A stretch of 64,000 nucleotides of DNA from Streptomyces sp. 11x1. GTDB taxonomy: Bacteria; Actinomycetota; Actinomycetes; Streptomycetales; Streptomycetaceae. The notes under the pieces are model-generated. The model ran no database searches. It was given only the letters and a program-made list of their open reading frames with translations, and was not told where the DNA came from. This document shows positions 51,487-60,589 of the stretch, piece after piece. Position numbers and translations under genes: made by a program. The first letter of the stretch is position 1. Each line of letters starts with the position of its first letter. The DNA is taken from assembly GCF_032598905.1 (NCBI RefSeq), contig NZ_CP122459.1:62001-126000 (forward strand), given 5' to 3'.

Positions 51487-52464
51487 ATGGCATCGTGGGA
51501 CAGCGTGCCGTGGTTTACCGAGGGGCAGGCGGAACACTCCACGGAGGTGGCGCGGCTGCTGGCCTATGCCGCTTTCGGCGGGGCGCAGGGCATCGTCGGC
51601 TCCGGGGACCTGGCCGTCAAGGCGCTGTCGTCGCCAGCGGCCCAGGTGCAGGTCCGCTCCGGGGCGTGCGCGATCCTCAACAGGGCCGCCGGGGCGACCT
51701 ATCAGGCTTATGCGGGGCGCCTCCCGACGTCGGAGACGGTGAACGTCGCAGCCACCGGCGCTTCGGCTCGTTCGGATCTGGTCATCGCCCGGGTGGAGAA
51801 TCCCTACTCGTATGGGGAGACCTGGCCCCTCCCGTCGGATCCCACGGTCGGCCCGTACATCTTCACGCGGGTCATCTCCAACGTGCCGAAGACGACGACG
51901 AGCGTTCGGCAGGTCCGCCCTACCGACTCGGCTATCACCCTGGCCCGCATCGACATCCCCGCGAACACGTCCGCGATCACGCAGGCGATGATCAAGGACT
52001 TGCGGACCATGGTCGGTCCCCGTCGGGAACGCGTGCTCTACACGGCGTTCCCCGGCTCTCTGTCGACGCTGGCCTACTCCGACAACAAGTGGCACAACTG
52101 GCCCGGTGCCGCCTCGTGGGACATCGACGTCCCGACCTGGGCGACCCGCGCCAAGCTGGTCATGACCTTCGCCGGCTTCCGCATGACGAAGAGCGACGTC
52201 TTCGCGCGGATGCAGACCAAGTTCGGCTCCCTGCTCGGCCAGGACACCTACATCGACGACGACTCCGGCAACAACACGCGCCGCTCCACCATCGTCCTCG
52301 CCGACAACTTCGCCGTCCCGAGCTCGATGCGCGGCACCACACGGACGCTGACTGTGCAGACGTACATGTACAAGAGCGAGACCGGCGACGTGTCGGTCGA
52401 CGCCGGCACGTCGATCATCGCTGACGTGGAGTTCGTCGAGAGCCCGGACGAAGAGGAGGTGTGA
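51487..52464 (+). CDS. minor tail/baseplate protein, 325 aa
   Basis: AGGAGGA precedes ATG 51487. Residues 1-180 (GAQGIVGSGDLAVKALSSPA; QVRSGACAILNRAAGATYQA; ARSDLVIARVENPYSYGE) match a common actinophage tail-tip protein with a short beta-prism-like start. Residues about 185-325 form a separate beta-sandwich (VPTWATRAKLVMTFAGFRMT; TSIIADVEFVESPDEEE), perhaps a host-binding module. It is followed within 4 bp by the baseplate hub gene. Confidence 0.7.
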   Translation: MASWDSVPWFTEGQAEHSTEVARLLAYAAFGGAQGIVGSGDLAVKALSSPAAQVQVRSGACAILNRAAGATYQAYAGRLPTSETVNVAATGASARSDLVIARVENPYSYGETWPLPSDPTVGPYIFTRVISNVPKTTTSVRQVRPTDSAITLARIDIPANTSAITQAMIKDLRTMVGPRRERVLYTAFPGSLSTLAYSDNKWHNWPGAASWDIDVPTWATRAKLVMTFAGFRMTKSDVFARMQTKFGSLLGQDTYIDDDSGNNTRRSTIVLADNFAVPSSMRGTTRTLTVQTYMYKSETGDVSVDAGTSIIADVEFVESPDEEEV

Positions 52465-52467
52465 CCG

Positions 52468-53679
52468 GTGCCGGCCGGGTGGCGCTTCATCGCTCAGGAT
52501 GCTCTCACCGAGGACGTGCTCGACTGGCAGGTGCCGTTCGCCCTGACGTCGAACCCCAAGCGCGACCTGTCCGGTCCTGGGGCGATGGCGGGGAAGATCG
52601 AACCGGAGTACGCCCGAATGATCGCCGCGGACGGGGAACCCATCCTGCGGGAGTGGGGCACCAAGCTCTATCTGGAGGTTGACGGCGCGATCCGGTGGGG
52701 TGGTCTGGTCACCAAGACCTCGTTCGACGGGGAGCAGGCCACGATCAACTGCGAGGGGTTCAGCAGCTACCCGCACGGCATCCCGTTCGAGTCCTACATC
52801 ATCTCGGGCAAGAAGATCACTCCCAAAGACCCGTACGCGGGCAAGGACAAGAACCACGACGGCTACATCGACGGCTCCAACCCGAAGAAGAAGGTGCCTG
52901 CGGCACCCAAGCCCTACGGCGGGCCCCGGATCGACGTGTTCGACGCCTTCCGCACGATCTGGTCCCACGTCCAGACACGGCCGTACGGGAACGTCGGCCT
53001 GGTGCTGGACACGCACGACAAGGGGGAGCTGCTGGGCGCCAAGGACGGCAGCGACCCCTGGGAACTGGCCTGGTGGGACAACCCCGACTGTGGGCAGACC
53101 CTGGACAGCCTCGTCAACCAGTTCCAGTTCGACTGGATGGAGACGCACGCCTGGAAGGACTCGACGAGCAACACCATCACCCACCGGCTGAGGCTCGGCA
53201 CTCCCCGACTCGGTCGCAAGCGGCCCGATCTCCGCTTCGCGCAGGGCGAGAACATCGTGGCCATAGCCAAGCCCGAGGGTATGGGCGACGACTACGCCAA
53301 CGAGGTCGTCGTCCTGGGCAAGGGCGAGGGCCAGAAGATGAAGCGCGCCCAGGTCCACAACTACTCTCGGGCGGCCGGCCGACTGCGCCGGGTGGCCACC
53401 GTCACGGACAAGACGCTCTCCTCGGCTGACGCTCTCCGAAAGCGCGGGCAGGCGGAGCTCAACGGCCGCACAGCCGCCCTGCAGATCCCCGCCATCCAGA
53501 TCATCGACCACCCCAACGCGAAGTTCGGCTCCTGGTCCCTCGGCGACGACATTCGAGTGCAGGTGCACGTACCGTGGGTCGGCGACATCGACGTGTGGCA
53601 CCGCATCATCTCCGACGAGATCAGCGCGGACGGCTTCATCACCCTCACGCTGAAGCGCTCCGACAGCTTCCACTACTGA
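52468..53679 (+). CDS. tail-associated baseplate hub (Tal-like) protein, 403 aa
   Basis: GTG 52468 follows GAAGAGGAGG. The start (WRFIAQDALTEDVLDWQVPF; TKLYLEVDGAIRWGGLVTK) is typical of actinophage minor tail proteins of the gp44/Tal fold. A Ca-binding-like loop DKNHDGYIDGSN lies near residue 129. The last third (GDDYANEVVVLGKGEG; WSLGDDIRVQVHVPWVGDID) completes the hub fold. No peptidase or lysozyme domain is seen. Confidence 0.75.
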   Translation: MPAGWRFIAQDALTEDVLDWQVPFALTSNPKRDLSGPGAMAGKIEPEYARMIAADGEPILREWGTKLYLEVDGAIRWGGLVTKTSFDGEQATINCEGFSSYPHGIPFESYIISGKKITPKDPYAGKDKNHDGYIDGSNPKKKVPAAPKPYGGPRIDVFDAFRTIWSHVQTRPYGNVGLVLDTHDKGELLGAKDGSDPWELAWWDNPDCGQTLDSLVNQFQFDWMETHAWKDSTSNTITHRLRLGTPRLGRKRPDLRFAQGENIVAIAKPEGMGDDYANEVVVLGKGEGQKMKRAQVHNYSRAAGRLRRVATVTDKTLSSADALRKRGQAELNGRTAALQIPAIQIIDHPNAKFGSWSLGDDIRVQVHVPWVGDIDVWHRIISDEISADGFITLTLKRSDSFHY

Positions 53680-53685
53680 TCAGGG

Positions 53686-53716
53686 CGCGACACTAACCAC
53701 CCGGACGTCGACCATC
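53686..53716 (+). promoter_or_regulatory. phage late promoter copy 9 (leaderless type)
   Basis: CGCGACACTAA at 53686-53696, with GACCAT at 53710-53715 as the -10-like box (one base early). ATG 53724 is exactly 38 bp from the motif and has no Shine-Dalgarno. Confidence 0.65.
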
Positions 53717-53723
53717 CCGCGGC

Positions 53724-56700
53724 ATGGTCAACTTCCTGGACACCGAGTCGGACGCCAAGCGCTTCGCTGCGCTGCTGGCCGACTACGACCGGCGGCTCCA
53801 GGCCCTTGAGCGCACCTCCAAGGCCGCGTACACCTCCATCGAGGGCGGGACCCTCGACATCTACACGGATGACGGGCAACTCGCCGGGTCGGTCGGCGTG
53901 CAGCCTGACGGCGGGATCGCCCTCGTCCCCGAGCCCGCGGCCGCCGCCCCACCGCCGACGCCCGGCGCCCCGACCGTGGCGTCGGCCCTGTCCGGCCTGA
54001 CCGTCACCTGGGATGGCTGGTGGGACGACTCCAACGCTCCCCCGACGGACTTCGCGGCCATGCAGGTGCATGTCGGCGCGGCCTCCGACTTCACCCCCGA
54101 CGTCACTACGCTCGCCGCGGCGATCATCGACGTCACCGGCGGCAGCGTCTCCCTTGCGCTGGAGGGATACGAAGAACGCTGGATACGCCTCGTCGCCCTG
54201 ACCACCGCGGGCCTTGTCAGCGCCCCGTCGGCAGCCGTAGCGGGCAAGGCGCGGCAAGCCGTCGAGCAGGACCTGGTCGACGGGGTGGTCACCGAGGTCA
54301 AGCTCGCCGAGAACGCCGTCACCGAGGCGAAGATCGCGCTGGGCTCGGTCGGCACCGCAGCGCTCGCCGACGGCGCGGTCCTCGAGGAGAAGCTCGCCAA
54401 AGCCGCGGTCACCCTTGGAAAGATCGCCGACGGCGCTGTCACGATCAACGCCCTTGGCGGCGCGCTCTCCGACTCGGCAGCACAGCGCTACGTCGACACG
54501 ATGAACGACCCGTCCGCCTGGACCGTGACGGAGAAGGGCACCAGCGCCACCTGGGAATTCCTCACCGGCGTCACGGACGCCCCGACCAGCCAGCGAGTAG
54601 GCCAGGCCACGGGCTACAACCGGCTGCAGGGCGCCACGGTCATCCCGTACGAACCGGGGGTGCTGTACCGGGTGAGCGCCCGGGTGCGCCTCAAGGCCGG
54701 GACCAGCGAGACGTTCTTTGTCGGCGTCGCCGGTATCGGCTCGGACGGCACGACGCTGATCAACCGCAACGGCATCGCAGGAAGCGGGAATTCCCACTAC
54801 TACGTGGCCGCGTCAGGCAGAGCCATCACCCAGGCCGATGGCTGGGTACAGGTCGTCGGCTTCATCATGGGCCGGGCTGCGGCCGGCGCCAACGGCTCCG
54901 CAGGCCCGAACAACGACCCGCGCACGCCCGGTCTCGCCCACGCCGACGTCCGGTACATCTCGCCGTACGTCTGGCTCAACTACACCGGCATCGGCACGGC
55001 GTCGACCAACATCATGCAAGTCGACTCCGTGACGCTGGAGGCCCTGAAAACCGGCGTCGTCGACTCCATCAACATCGTCGCCGGAGCAGTCACTGCGGCC
55101 GCCATCGCGACCGACGCCGTCACCGCCGGGAAGGTCGCCGCCGACGCCATCTCCGCGCGGGAACTCAAGGCCGGGTCTGTTACCGCCTCCGAACTGGCGG
55201 CCGGGTCCGTCACCGCGCAGGCCGTCGCCGCAGGCTCCATCACCGCGGACAAGCTAACGATCGTCGGCAGCCCCAACGTGCTCGCCGACCCCTCGTTCGA
55301 GGGAGCCGGCGGCGCGGCCATCGCCGCGAAGCAGACGTTCCTCTCCCAGGACCTGACGTTCGGCAACGGGTCCCCGGCCTCCTTGAAGATCGAGGCCGTC
55401 TCCGCGACCGCCGCGTACCGATCGGCCGAACTGACCCTCCTTCCGGTCACGCCCGGGGACCAGCTCTACATCGCCACCGACTACTACCCGTCTTCGGACT
55501 GGGCCGGCGCCGAGATCAACATGCAAGTTCGCTGGGAGAAGGCGGACGGCACGATCCTCAGCTACGGCAAGCTGAGCACCACTGCCCCCGCCAAGGACGC
55601 TTGGGCCCGGTTCGCCGGCACCCTCACGGCTCCTGCCGACTCCGTACAGGGCCGCGTGCGGGTCGAGTCCAGCGCCGCCACGGCAGGTTCCGTGTGGTTC
55701 GACAACGCCGCCGTGCGCCCTGTTGTCCCCGGCGTGCAGATCGCGGACGGCGCGATCACCGCGCCGAAGATCCTCGCCGGGGCTATCACGACGGCGAAGC
55801 TCGACGCCCTGGCCGTGACTGCGGAGAAAATCGCCGCACTCGCAATCACGACGGACAAGCTCGCGGCCTTGGCGGTGACCGCGGACAAGCTCGCCGCGAA
55901 CTCCGTGACGGCGACGAAGATCCTGGCCGGGTCCATCGACGCCACCCACGTCAAGGCGGGCTCGATCAGCGCGGACCGTCTGTCGCTGGGCACGGACGGA
56001 AACGTCATCGCCGACCCCAGCTTCGAGGGCGCCGTAACCGAGCAGCGGGTCGCCTCGAATCAGTGGTGGTCGATCGTCACCCCAGGAAACGGCACACCCC
56101 GGGCCCTGCAGGTGAATGCGTCCAACGCCGCGGTCGTCACCCGCTCCATGACCCTGGCCACGCTTCCCGCCGTCCCCGGTCAGAAGCTGTGGCTGAGCAT
56201 CGACTACAACGCCTCCACCGACTGGAACGGCGTCCGCATCAGCGTCTTCGGGCAGTGGCTCGATGCGGCCGGGAACTCCCTCGGCTACAGCACGATGTCC
56301 ACTGGCGACGGCCTCGCGGTCAAGGGCGCATGGACGTCCCTGAACGGGGTGCCGGAAACGGCCGCGCCCACCGGGGCCGTACAACTGCGGGTCGGCTGCT
56401 CCACCGTCGACTCCAGCGCGGGCACCCTCCAGTTCGACAACGCCTCATGCCGGATCGTCATGGCCTCCGGCGTCGCGGGCGCCCGCGCGGAGATCAGCCC
56501 TCGCGGTCTGCAGTTGTTCGACGACGCGGGCGACGAAGCCGTCTCCCTGGTCACCGGCCGCCCCAACTACCTGACCCTGGCCACCGGCGGCGTACCGGTC
56601 GCCACGATCGACCAGGACGGCGCGGCAGGCTTCCAGCGCATGGCCGTCGCCGAGAGCCTGTCCATCGGCGGATCCGACTTCCTGGACTACCTGGCGACCC

Positions 56701-57662
56701 TGCCGCGCGGCATCCAGGCGATCGACTACCAGGTCAGCAGCCGCTCCGCATCGGGCACTGAGATGGGGTTCGTGGAGCTCGCCGCGACGATCGACCCCAC
56801 CCGCATGTACCGGTTCGTCTTCTGCGCCCGCGCGAACCCGTCCGCGGCCGGCGGTGAGCTGCAGATCCGGCTCCGTGACGGCGGCACCAGCGGGGCCGCG
56901 CCCACCATCACGTCCCCACAGAAGTACGTGTCGGTCACCCACATGCCGCTGGGCAACAGCTTCACCGCGCGCCTGGAGCACACCTGTGCAGGCTCCTCCC
57001 TGGGGGCCGGAACCCACCGCTTCCTGATCACGTTCACCAACGCCCTGGGCCCGTCCGGGCAGACGTGCACGATGTCCGGCGGCAGCAACAATCCGGGCTA
57101 CTTCTACGTCGAGGACGCCGGGCCCGCCGTACCGGAGACCGGCGGCTACAACGACGGCGGCGGCACGACAGCCCCGCCGGTGCAGCAGTACACCAAGACG
57201 TACACGGCGGCCTGGTCCGGTTCCTACGCCAACCGCGGCTCCTACAACTCCTACTTCGGCAGCTCCTGCTACCAGGGCTACTACTCGTCGACCAACGGCA
57301 CCCAGGCCGCCCTCATCGGTTTCCCGTCGGCGCTCGCCACTGACCTGTCCGGGGCGACGATCCAGAAGGCCGAGGTGTACCTGTACTTCGATCACTGGTA
57401 CAGCAACGCCGGCGGCAAGGCGGTCATCAAGGCCCACAAGCACGCCTCCCGCCCATCGACCTTCTCGTGCGACGCCGAGTCCAAGACCATCTCGTGGGCC
57501 CGCAACGAGGGCAAATGGGTCGACATCACCAACGTTTTCGACTCGACGTCCTGGCGCGGCATCGCCTTGGACCCGAACTCGACGTCGTCGACGTACTACG
57601 GCCGGGCCCGAGGCTCGGGCCAGACCAACCCCCCGAAGCTCAAAATCACCTACACCAAGTGA
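53724..57662 (+). CDS. long tail fibre/spike protein, 1312 aa
   Basis: ATG 53724 is set by promoter spacing. Order: coiled-coil start (RRLQALERTSKAAYTS), a fibronectin-like domain (APTVASALSGLTVTWDGWWD), shaft repeats of the type A-V-T-x-x-K-L/I-A (about 185-245, 445-510 and 670-750), and three jelly-roll-like sugar-binding domains, two of which begin NVLADPSFEG and NVIADPSFEG (near 516 and 760). After about 1150 a Tyr/Ser/Gly-rich hinge leads to a final beta domain (AEVYLYFDHWYSNAGGKAVI; EGKWVDITNVFDSTSWRGIA). The modules suggest a trimeric fibre that binds cell-surface glycans. No depolymerase motif is recognised. Confidence 0.8.
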   Translation: MVNFLDTESDAKRFAALLADYDRRLQALERTSKAAYTSIEGGTLDIYTDDGQLAGSVGVQPDGGIALVPEPAAAAPPPTPGAPTVASALSGLTVTWDGWWDDSNAPPTDFAAMQVHVGAASDFTPDVTTLAAAIIDVTGGSVSLALEGYEERWIRLVALTTAGLVSAPSAAVAGKARQAVEQDLVDGVVTEVKLAENAVTEAKIALGSVGTAALADGAVLEEKLAKAAVTLGKIADGAVTINALGGALSDSAAQRYVDTMNDPSAWTVTEKGTSATWEFLTGVTDAPTSQRVGQATGYNRLQGATVIPYEPGVLYRVSARVRLKAGTSETFFVGVAGIGSDGTTLINRNGIAGSGNSHYYVAASGRAITQADGWVQVVGFIMGRAAAGANGSAGPNNDPRTPGLAHADVRYISPYVWLNYTGIGTASTNIMQVDSVTLEALKTGVVDSINIVAGAVTAAAIATDAVTAGKVAADAISARELKAGSVTASELAAGSVTAQAVAAGSITADKLTIVGSPNVLADPSFEGAGGAAIAAKQTFLSQDLTFGNGSPASLKIEAVSATAAYRSAELTLLPVTPGDQLYIATDYYPSSDWAGAEINMQVRWEKADGTILSYGKLSTTAPAKDAWARFAGTLTAPADSVQGRVRVESSAATAGSVWFDNAAVRPVVPGVQIADGAITAPKILAGAITTAKLDALAVTAEKIAALAITTDKLAALAVTADKLAANSVTATKILAGSIDATHVKAGSISADRLSLGTDGNVIADPSFEGAVTEQRVASNQWWSIVTPGNGTPRALQVNASNAAVVTRSMTLATLPAVPGQKLWLSIDYNASTDWNGVRISVFGQWLDAAGNSLGYSTMSTGDGLAVKGAWTSLNGVPETAAPTGAVQLRVGCSTVDSSAGTLQFDNASCRIVMASGVAGARAEISPRGLQLFDDAGDEAVSLVTGRPNYLTLATGGVPVATIDQDGAAGFQRMAVAESLSIGGSDFLDYLATLPRGIQAIDYQVSSRSASGTEMGFVELAATIDPTRMYRFVFCARANPSAAGGELQIRLRDGGTSGAAPTITSPQKYVSVTHMPLGNSFTARLEHTCAGSSLGAGTHRFLITFTNALGPSGQTCTMSGGSNNPGYFYVEDAGPAVPETGGYNDGGGTTAPPVQQYTKTYTAAWSGSYANRGSYNSYFGSSCYQGYYSSTNGTQAALIGFPSALATDLSGATIQKAEVYLYFDHWYSNAGGKAVIKAHKHASRPSTFSCDAESKTISWARNEGKWVDITNVFDSTSWRGIALDPNSTSSTYYGRARGSGQTNPPKLKITYTK

Positions 57663-57672
57663 GGACCGACCG

Positions 57673-58056
57673 ATGCCCGCCCTCCCGCTGCCGCTGACCA
57701 CTCTGTGCGCCCTGGCCTGCGAGCCCTCGTTACTGCCACGGGTCCGGATGGCCATCGCGGTCGTCGCCCAGGAGGTTTTTGCCGAGCCGCCGGCCACGCC
57801 TGGCTACCCGCTGAGGTGGAACCTCGCCAAGACGGTGCTTAGCCCCACCGAGGCGCAGGCCGCGGCCATGACGGTGGGCCTGGTGGTCTCGCCCAGCCTG
57901 CTCGCCGCCGCGGCGGCTGCGGGGACCACCGACCCGGCCGCCATGGCAGCAGCGATCACAGACGAGCAGCTCCTCGCCGCGGTCCGCCAGGGCTGGAACC
58001 CGGTCGCCGGCGTCAGCTTGGCCGACACCGCAGAGATGATGCAAGCGACGACGTAA
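57673..58056 (+). CDS. small tail-region protein, 127 aa
   Basis: ATG 57673 lies 10 bp after the fibre stop with GAGGACCGACCG as weak ribosome site. Ala-rich helical protein with RVRMAIAVVAQEVFAEPPAT and AITDEQLLAAVRQGWNPVAG. Similar small proteins sit after tail fibres in actinophages; function unknown. A hairpin follows. Confidence 0.6.
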   Translation: MPALPLPLTTLCALACEPSLLPRVRMAIAVVAQEVFAEPPATPGYPLRWNLAKTVLSPTEAQAAAMTVGLVVSPSLLAAAAAAGTTDPAAMAAAITDEQLLAAVRQGWNPVAGVSLADTAEMMQATT

Positions 58057-58082
58057 GCCCTCTCGGTGGTGCAGCTTTCTGA

Positions 58083-58120
58083 CGCGGGGAGCCGCGGGCC
58101 TACGGGCCCCGGCTCCCGCG
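58083..58120 (+). terminator. hairpin after the fibre unit
   Basis: CGCGGGGAGCCGCGGGCC pairs with CGGGCCCCGGCTCCCGCG around a TA-centred loop with two single-base bulges. It ends the unit starting at promoter copy 9. Confidence 0.5.
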
Positions 58121-58149
58121 CACCAATTTCCGTGTTCGAGGAGGGCGCC

Positions 58150-58650
58150 ATGGACTGGCTTTCTTCCCTGGCGCCGGTCCTTGCCCCCATCTGCGCCATG
58201 GGTGGCGTCGTTACCGGAGCCTGGTTCAGCTACCGGCAGGTGAAGCGGCGCGGTGACGCCGACGAGCGGGTGGCCACCCTGCAGACGACGTCATCAGCGC
58301 AGGCCGCTGAGGGGCAGACGTACGTGGAGGCGATGAAGACGGTAACGGCCGGCTTCTCCTCCCTGCTCGACCAGCAGCGCGGGATGCTCGACCAGCAGAA
58401 GGTGCTCCTGGACCAGGAGCGCGCGATGCACGCCCAGACCGTCGAGCGCGTCGGCCTCCTAGAGGCCGGGCAGCTCGAACTGCAGCGGGAAGTGCGGCTC
58501 ATGCAGGAGGAGCAGCGCCGGGATCGCCGCTGGAAGGCGGCCGCGCTCGAGTACATCCATTCCCTGTTGGACACGCTCCGCTCGCTGGGCCGTCCCGCTC
58601 CCGAGGCGCCGCCCGAGATCGCCGACGACATCACTCTTCCCCGCCAGTGA
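58150..58650 (+). CDS. membrane-anchored coiled-coil protein, 166 aa
   Basis: ATG 58150 has GAGGAGGG just upstream; the in-frame GTG at 58066 would place the terminator hairpin inside the gene. One N-terminal membrane segment (LAPVLAPICAMGGVVTGAWF) is followed by a long heptad region (LLDQQRGMLDQQKVLLDQER; LQREVRLMQEEQRRDRR). Such single-span coiled-coil proteins are often encoded near lysis genes in Streptomyces phages, but no lysin is visible here. Confidence 0.65.
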   Translation: MDWLSSLAPVLAPICAMGGVVTGAWFSYRQVKRRGDADERVATLQTTSSAQAAEGQTYVEAMKTVTAGFSSLLDQQRGMLDQQKVLLDQERAMHAQTVERVGLLEAGQLELQREVRLMQEEQRRDRRWKAAALEYIHSLLDTLRSLGRPAPEAPPEIADDITLPRQ

Positions 58651-58653
58651 GCG

Positions 58654-58684
58654 CGCGACGGTAGGGCGCACGGCCCGGCAAGGT
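58654..58684 (+). promoter_or_regulatory. phage late promoter copy 10
   Basis: CGCGACGGTAG at 58654-58664 and CAAGGT at 58679-58684. Start at 58721, 67 bp from the motif, with AAGGAC as ribosome site. Confidence 0.6.
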
Positions 58685-58720
58685 CCGTGCGTCCCACTCC
58701 CCGCACGCAAGGACTTGCCC

Positions 58721-59041
58721 ATGAGCACCCTGCAGACCATCGCCACCGGATCCGGCGTCGGCGCCGTCCTCCCCTTGCTGACCGCAGTCGTCCAGCAGCC
58801 GTTCTGGAGCGCCCGGGTCAAGCGTATCGTCGCTGTCGTCGTCGCCGGGATCGCCGGCGTCGTGACCGTCGCGTCCACCGGCGGCCTCGACCAGTTCACC
58901 CACGGCGTCCCAACCCTCGCCACCATCGGCGCCGTCCTGGCCGCCTCTCAGGCCGCGCACGACCTGGTGTGGAAGCCCAGCGCGGTGACCGATGCGATCG
59001 AGTCGAAGACCGCCGTTTCACGGGCGGAAAACAGCTCGTGA
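58721..59041 (+). CDS. holin-like small membrane protein, 106 aa
   Basis: ATG 58721 is preferred over TTG 58715, which is too close to AAGGAC. Three hydrophobic segments (GVGAVLPLLTAVVQQPFW; IVAVVVAGIAGVVTVAST; TIGAVLAASQAAHDLVW) and a polar tail match small Streptomyces phage holins. It has its own late promoter copy, and is the last gene so controlled in the window. Holin function is inferred from size, topology and position. Confidence 0.65.
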   Translation: MSTLQTIATGSGVGAVLPLLTAVVQQPFWSARVKRIVAVVVAGIAGVVTVASTGGLDQFTHGVPTLATIGAVLAASQAAHDLVWKPSAVTDAIESKTAVSRAENSS

Positions 59042-59313
59042 GCGGGGAGAGCCGGCCGCGGCCGGTATGATCCGCGCAAGGTGGCCGTCTGGCCGCCGGA
59101 CTCACCGTAGACGGGCAGCAGCCACGAGGGTTGATTGGCTCCTTGTCAGTGTGGCTCGATGACTGGCTACTGGCTGCGCGAACCGCGCGCACAGCGCTCG
59201 GGGCCGGGGAGGGCCCGCAGGCCCGATGATCCAGGCACGTGGTGGGTTCGGTCGCCAGGCGGCCACCTCTGCGCCCCTGGGGGCCACAGCCGCACGTTAC
59301 GGAGGACGCATAC
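59042..59313 (+). other. intergenic region, 272 bp
   Basis: No gene seen. It contains the palindrome CCGGCCGCGGCCGG (59052-59065), a less GC-rich patch around 59129-59170 with TTGATT and TTGTCA (possible -35 boxes without a convincing -10), and GGAGGA at 59301 belonging to the next gene. There is no copy of the late promoter motif, so the next gene is probably under different control. Confidence 0.4.
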
Positions 59314-59835
59314 ATGCCGGCATCGGATCACGGGCCGAGCCGCGACGAGGTCGACGACGAGATCGAGTTCCTGACGCAGCTCAGCGACGAGGAGTTCGCG
59401 GCCGAGTTCGCCGCGCTCGTCCAGGAGGTGCCCGCCGATGAGCGCCAGGTGCCCCGGACAGTGACCGGTCTCGCGTTCCGCTCCGACGAGCTGTCCCGGC
59501 GCACGATGAAGGCGGCGAAGTCGCTGCACCGGGCGGCCGAGCAGTACCTGGTGCCCGTGGAGGGCGAGTCGCGGCGGGCCCACGAGAAGAGGCTCACGGA
59601 CTTCCGTGCGGCCATGGAGCGTGAGCAGGCGCTGTTGCAGTTCGTGATGGACGCCTACCCCGCACGGCGGGGCCGCTTCCCCACCCGCCGGAACCCGCGT
59701 CGCCGTGCGGCCGAAGAGCTCGCGCGCCGACACCCGGAGGAGTTCCTGAAGCTGCTCCGCACGGAGGAAGAGCAGGACCGAGCTGCGCGGAAGAAGCCAC
59801 GCGCGAAGGACGGTTCACCGCCCGGCGGGCAGTAA
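59314..59835 (+). CDS. hypothetical charged helical protein, 173 aa
   Basis: ATG 59314 is set by GGAGGA 7 bp upstream. Acidic start (SRDEVDDEIEFLTQLSDEEF) then helices and a very basic end (RFPTRRNPRRRAAEELARRH; KKPRAKDG). The core SRRAHEKRLTDFRAAMEREQ suggests a coiled-coil DNA- or RNA-associated protein. It is the last rightward gene; leftward genes begin after a gene-free repeat region. Confidence 0.65.
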   Translation: MPASDHGPSRDEVDDEIEFLTQLSDEEFAAEFAALVQEVPADERQVPRTVTGLAFRSDELSRRTMKAAKSLHRAAEQYLVPVEGESRRAHEKRLTDFRAAMEREQALLQFVMDAYPARRGRFPTRRNPRRRAAEELARRHPEEFLKLLRTEEEQDRAARKKPRAKDGSPPGGQ

Positions 59836-59925
59836 CCGGCTGTAGCCGCACGCACGGCTTGTCGATCAAGGGCGCGTCCGCCGGGGCGTGCCCTTTGTGC
59901 TGTGCGCACGCGTGTCCGCGCTGCC

Positions 59926-60048
59926 GGGCGTGCGAGCGGGGCTGGCTCGCACGGTGGTGAGCGTGCGTCGGACCCGGCAGGGCGTGCGAGCGGGGCTGGC
60001 TCGCACGGTGGTGAGCGTGCGTCGGACCCGGCGGGGCGTGCGAGCGGG
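59926..60048. repeat. 54-bp tandem repeat, about 2.3 copies
   Basis: Units begin GGGCGTGCGAGCGGG at 59926, 59980 and 60034. The two full units are identical except for one base near the end (GGCAG versus GGCGG). Each full unit contains the inverted repeat CGTGCGAGC / GCTCGCACG. Confidence 0.8.
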
Positions 60049-60501
60049 AATGGCGGAGGCGCCGTCGCGGGTGTGCACAGGTCGGCTGTCGCACGGCGCA
60101 ACCGGTCGACTCAGCTCTTCGTGGCTCCACCGCCGTGCACGCCTGGATCCCCGTGCACGGCATCTTCGCGCAGTTCAAAGCAGTGCACGGGTGTGTGTGC
60201 ACGCTCACGCTCGCGGGGTGCCGGGGGTGTGCGTGCGGGCGGCGGGGCGTGCGTGCGCCGTGGCGTGCACGTGTGCACGGGGTCCACCGCGTGCGTGCGC
60301 GAAGGGTCGTGCCGGGGTGTGCGGAGTGACGTGCGCGTGCGGCTCTGCCCTCGCCGGGCGTGCAGGTGTGCATGCGTCACGGCGTGCGGGAAGCGTGCGT
60401 GGGACCGAGTCGTGCACGCTCGGGGGTTGCAGTGTGTAAGCACAGCCAAGGCCTCGCGCACGGTTCTGCCGGGCGTGCGGCTTCCGGTCCGGCGTGCGAA
60501 T

Positions 60502-60589
60502 GGCGTGACGTGACGTGACGCTCGCGGCGTGCGTGCGTGCGCGCGGCCGTGGGCCGGTGGGGCGTGCGGGCCGCGCGTCACGTCACGCC
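60502..60589. terminator. long inverted repeat at the end of the leftward operon
   Basis: GGCGTGACGTGACG (60502-60515) pairs with CGTCACGTCACGCC (60576-60589), with 60 bp between. It lies 3 bp beyond the stop of the AAA ATPase gene and could act as a terminator or protein site. No T-tract is present. Confidence 0.45.

Noticed and set aside
59926..60048. CRISPR array
   Set aside because: Repeats are contiguous tandem units with no spacers, and no cas genes are present.
59888..60513. Open frames in the repeat region (59888-60439, 59902-60513 and minus-strand 59594-60373)
   Set aside because: Their products are repeats of the DNA words (VSVRRTRQGVRAGLART type), without ribosome sites or normal composition.
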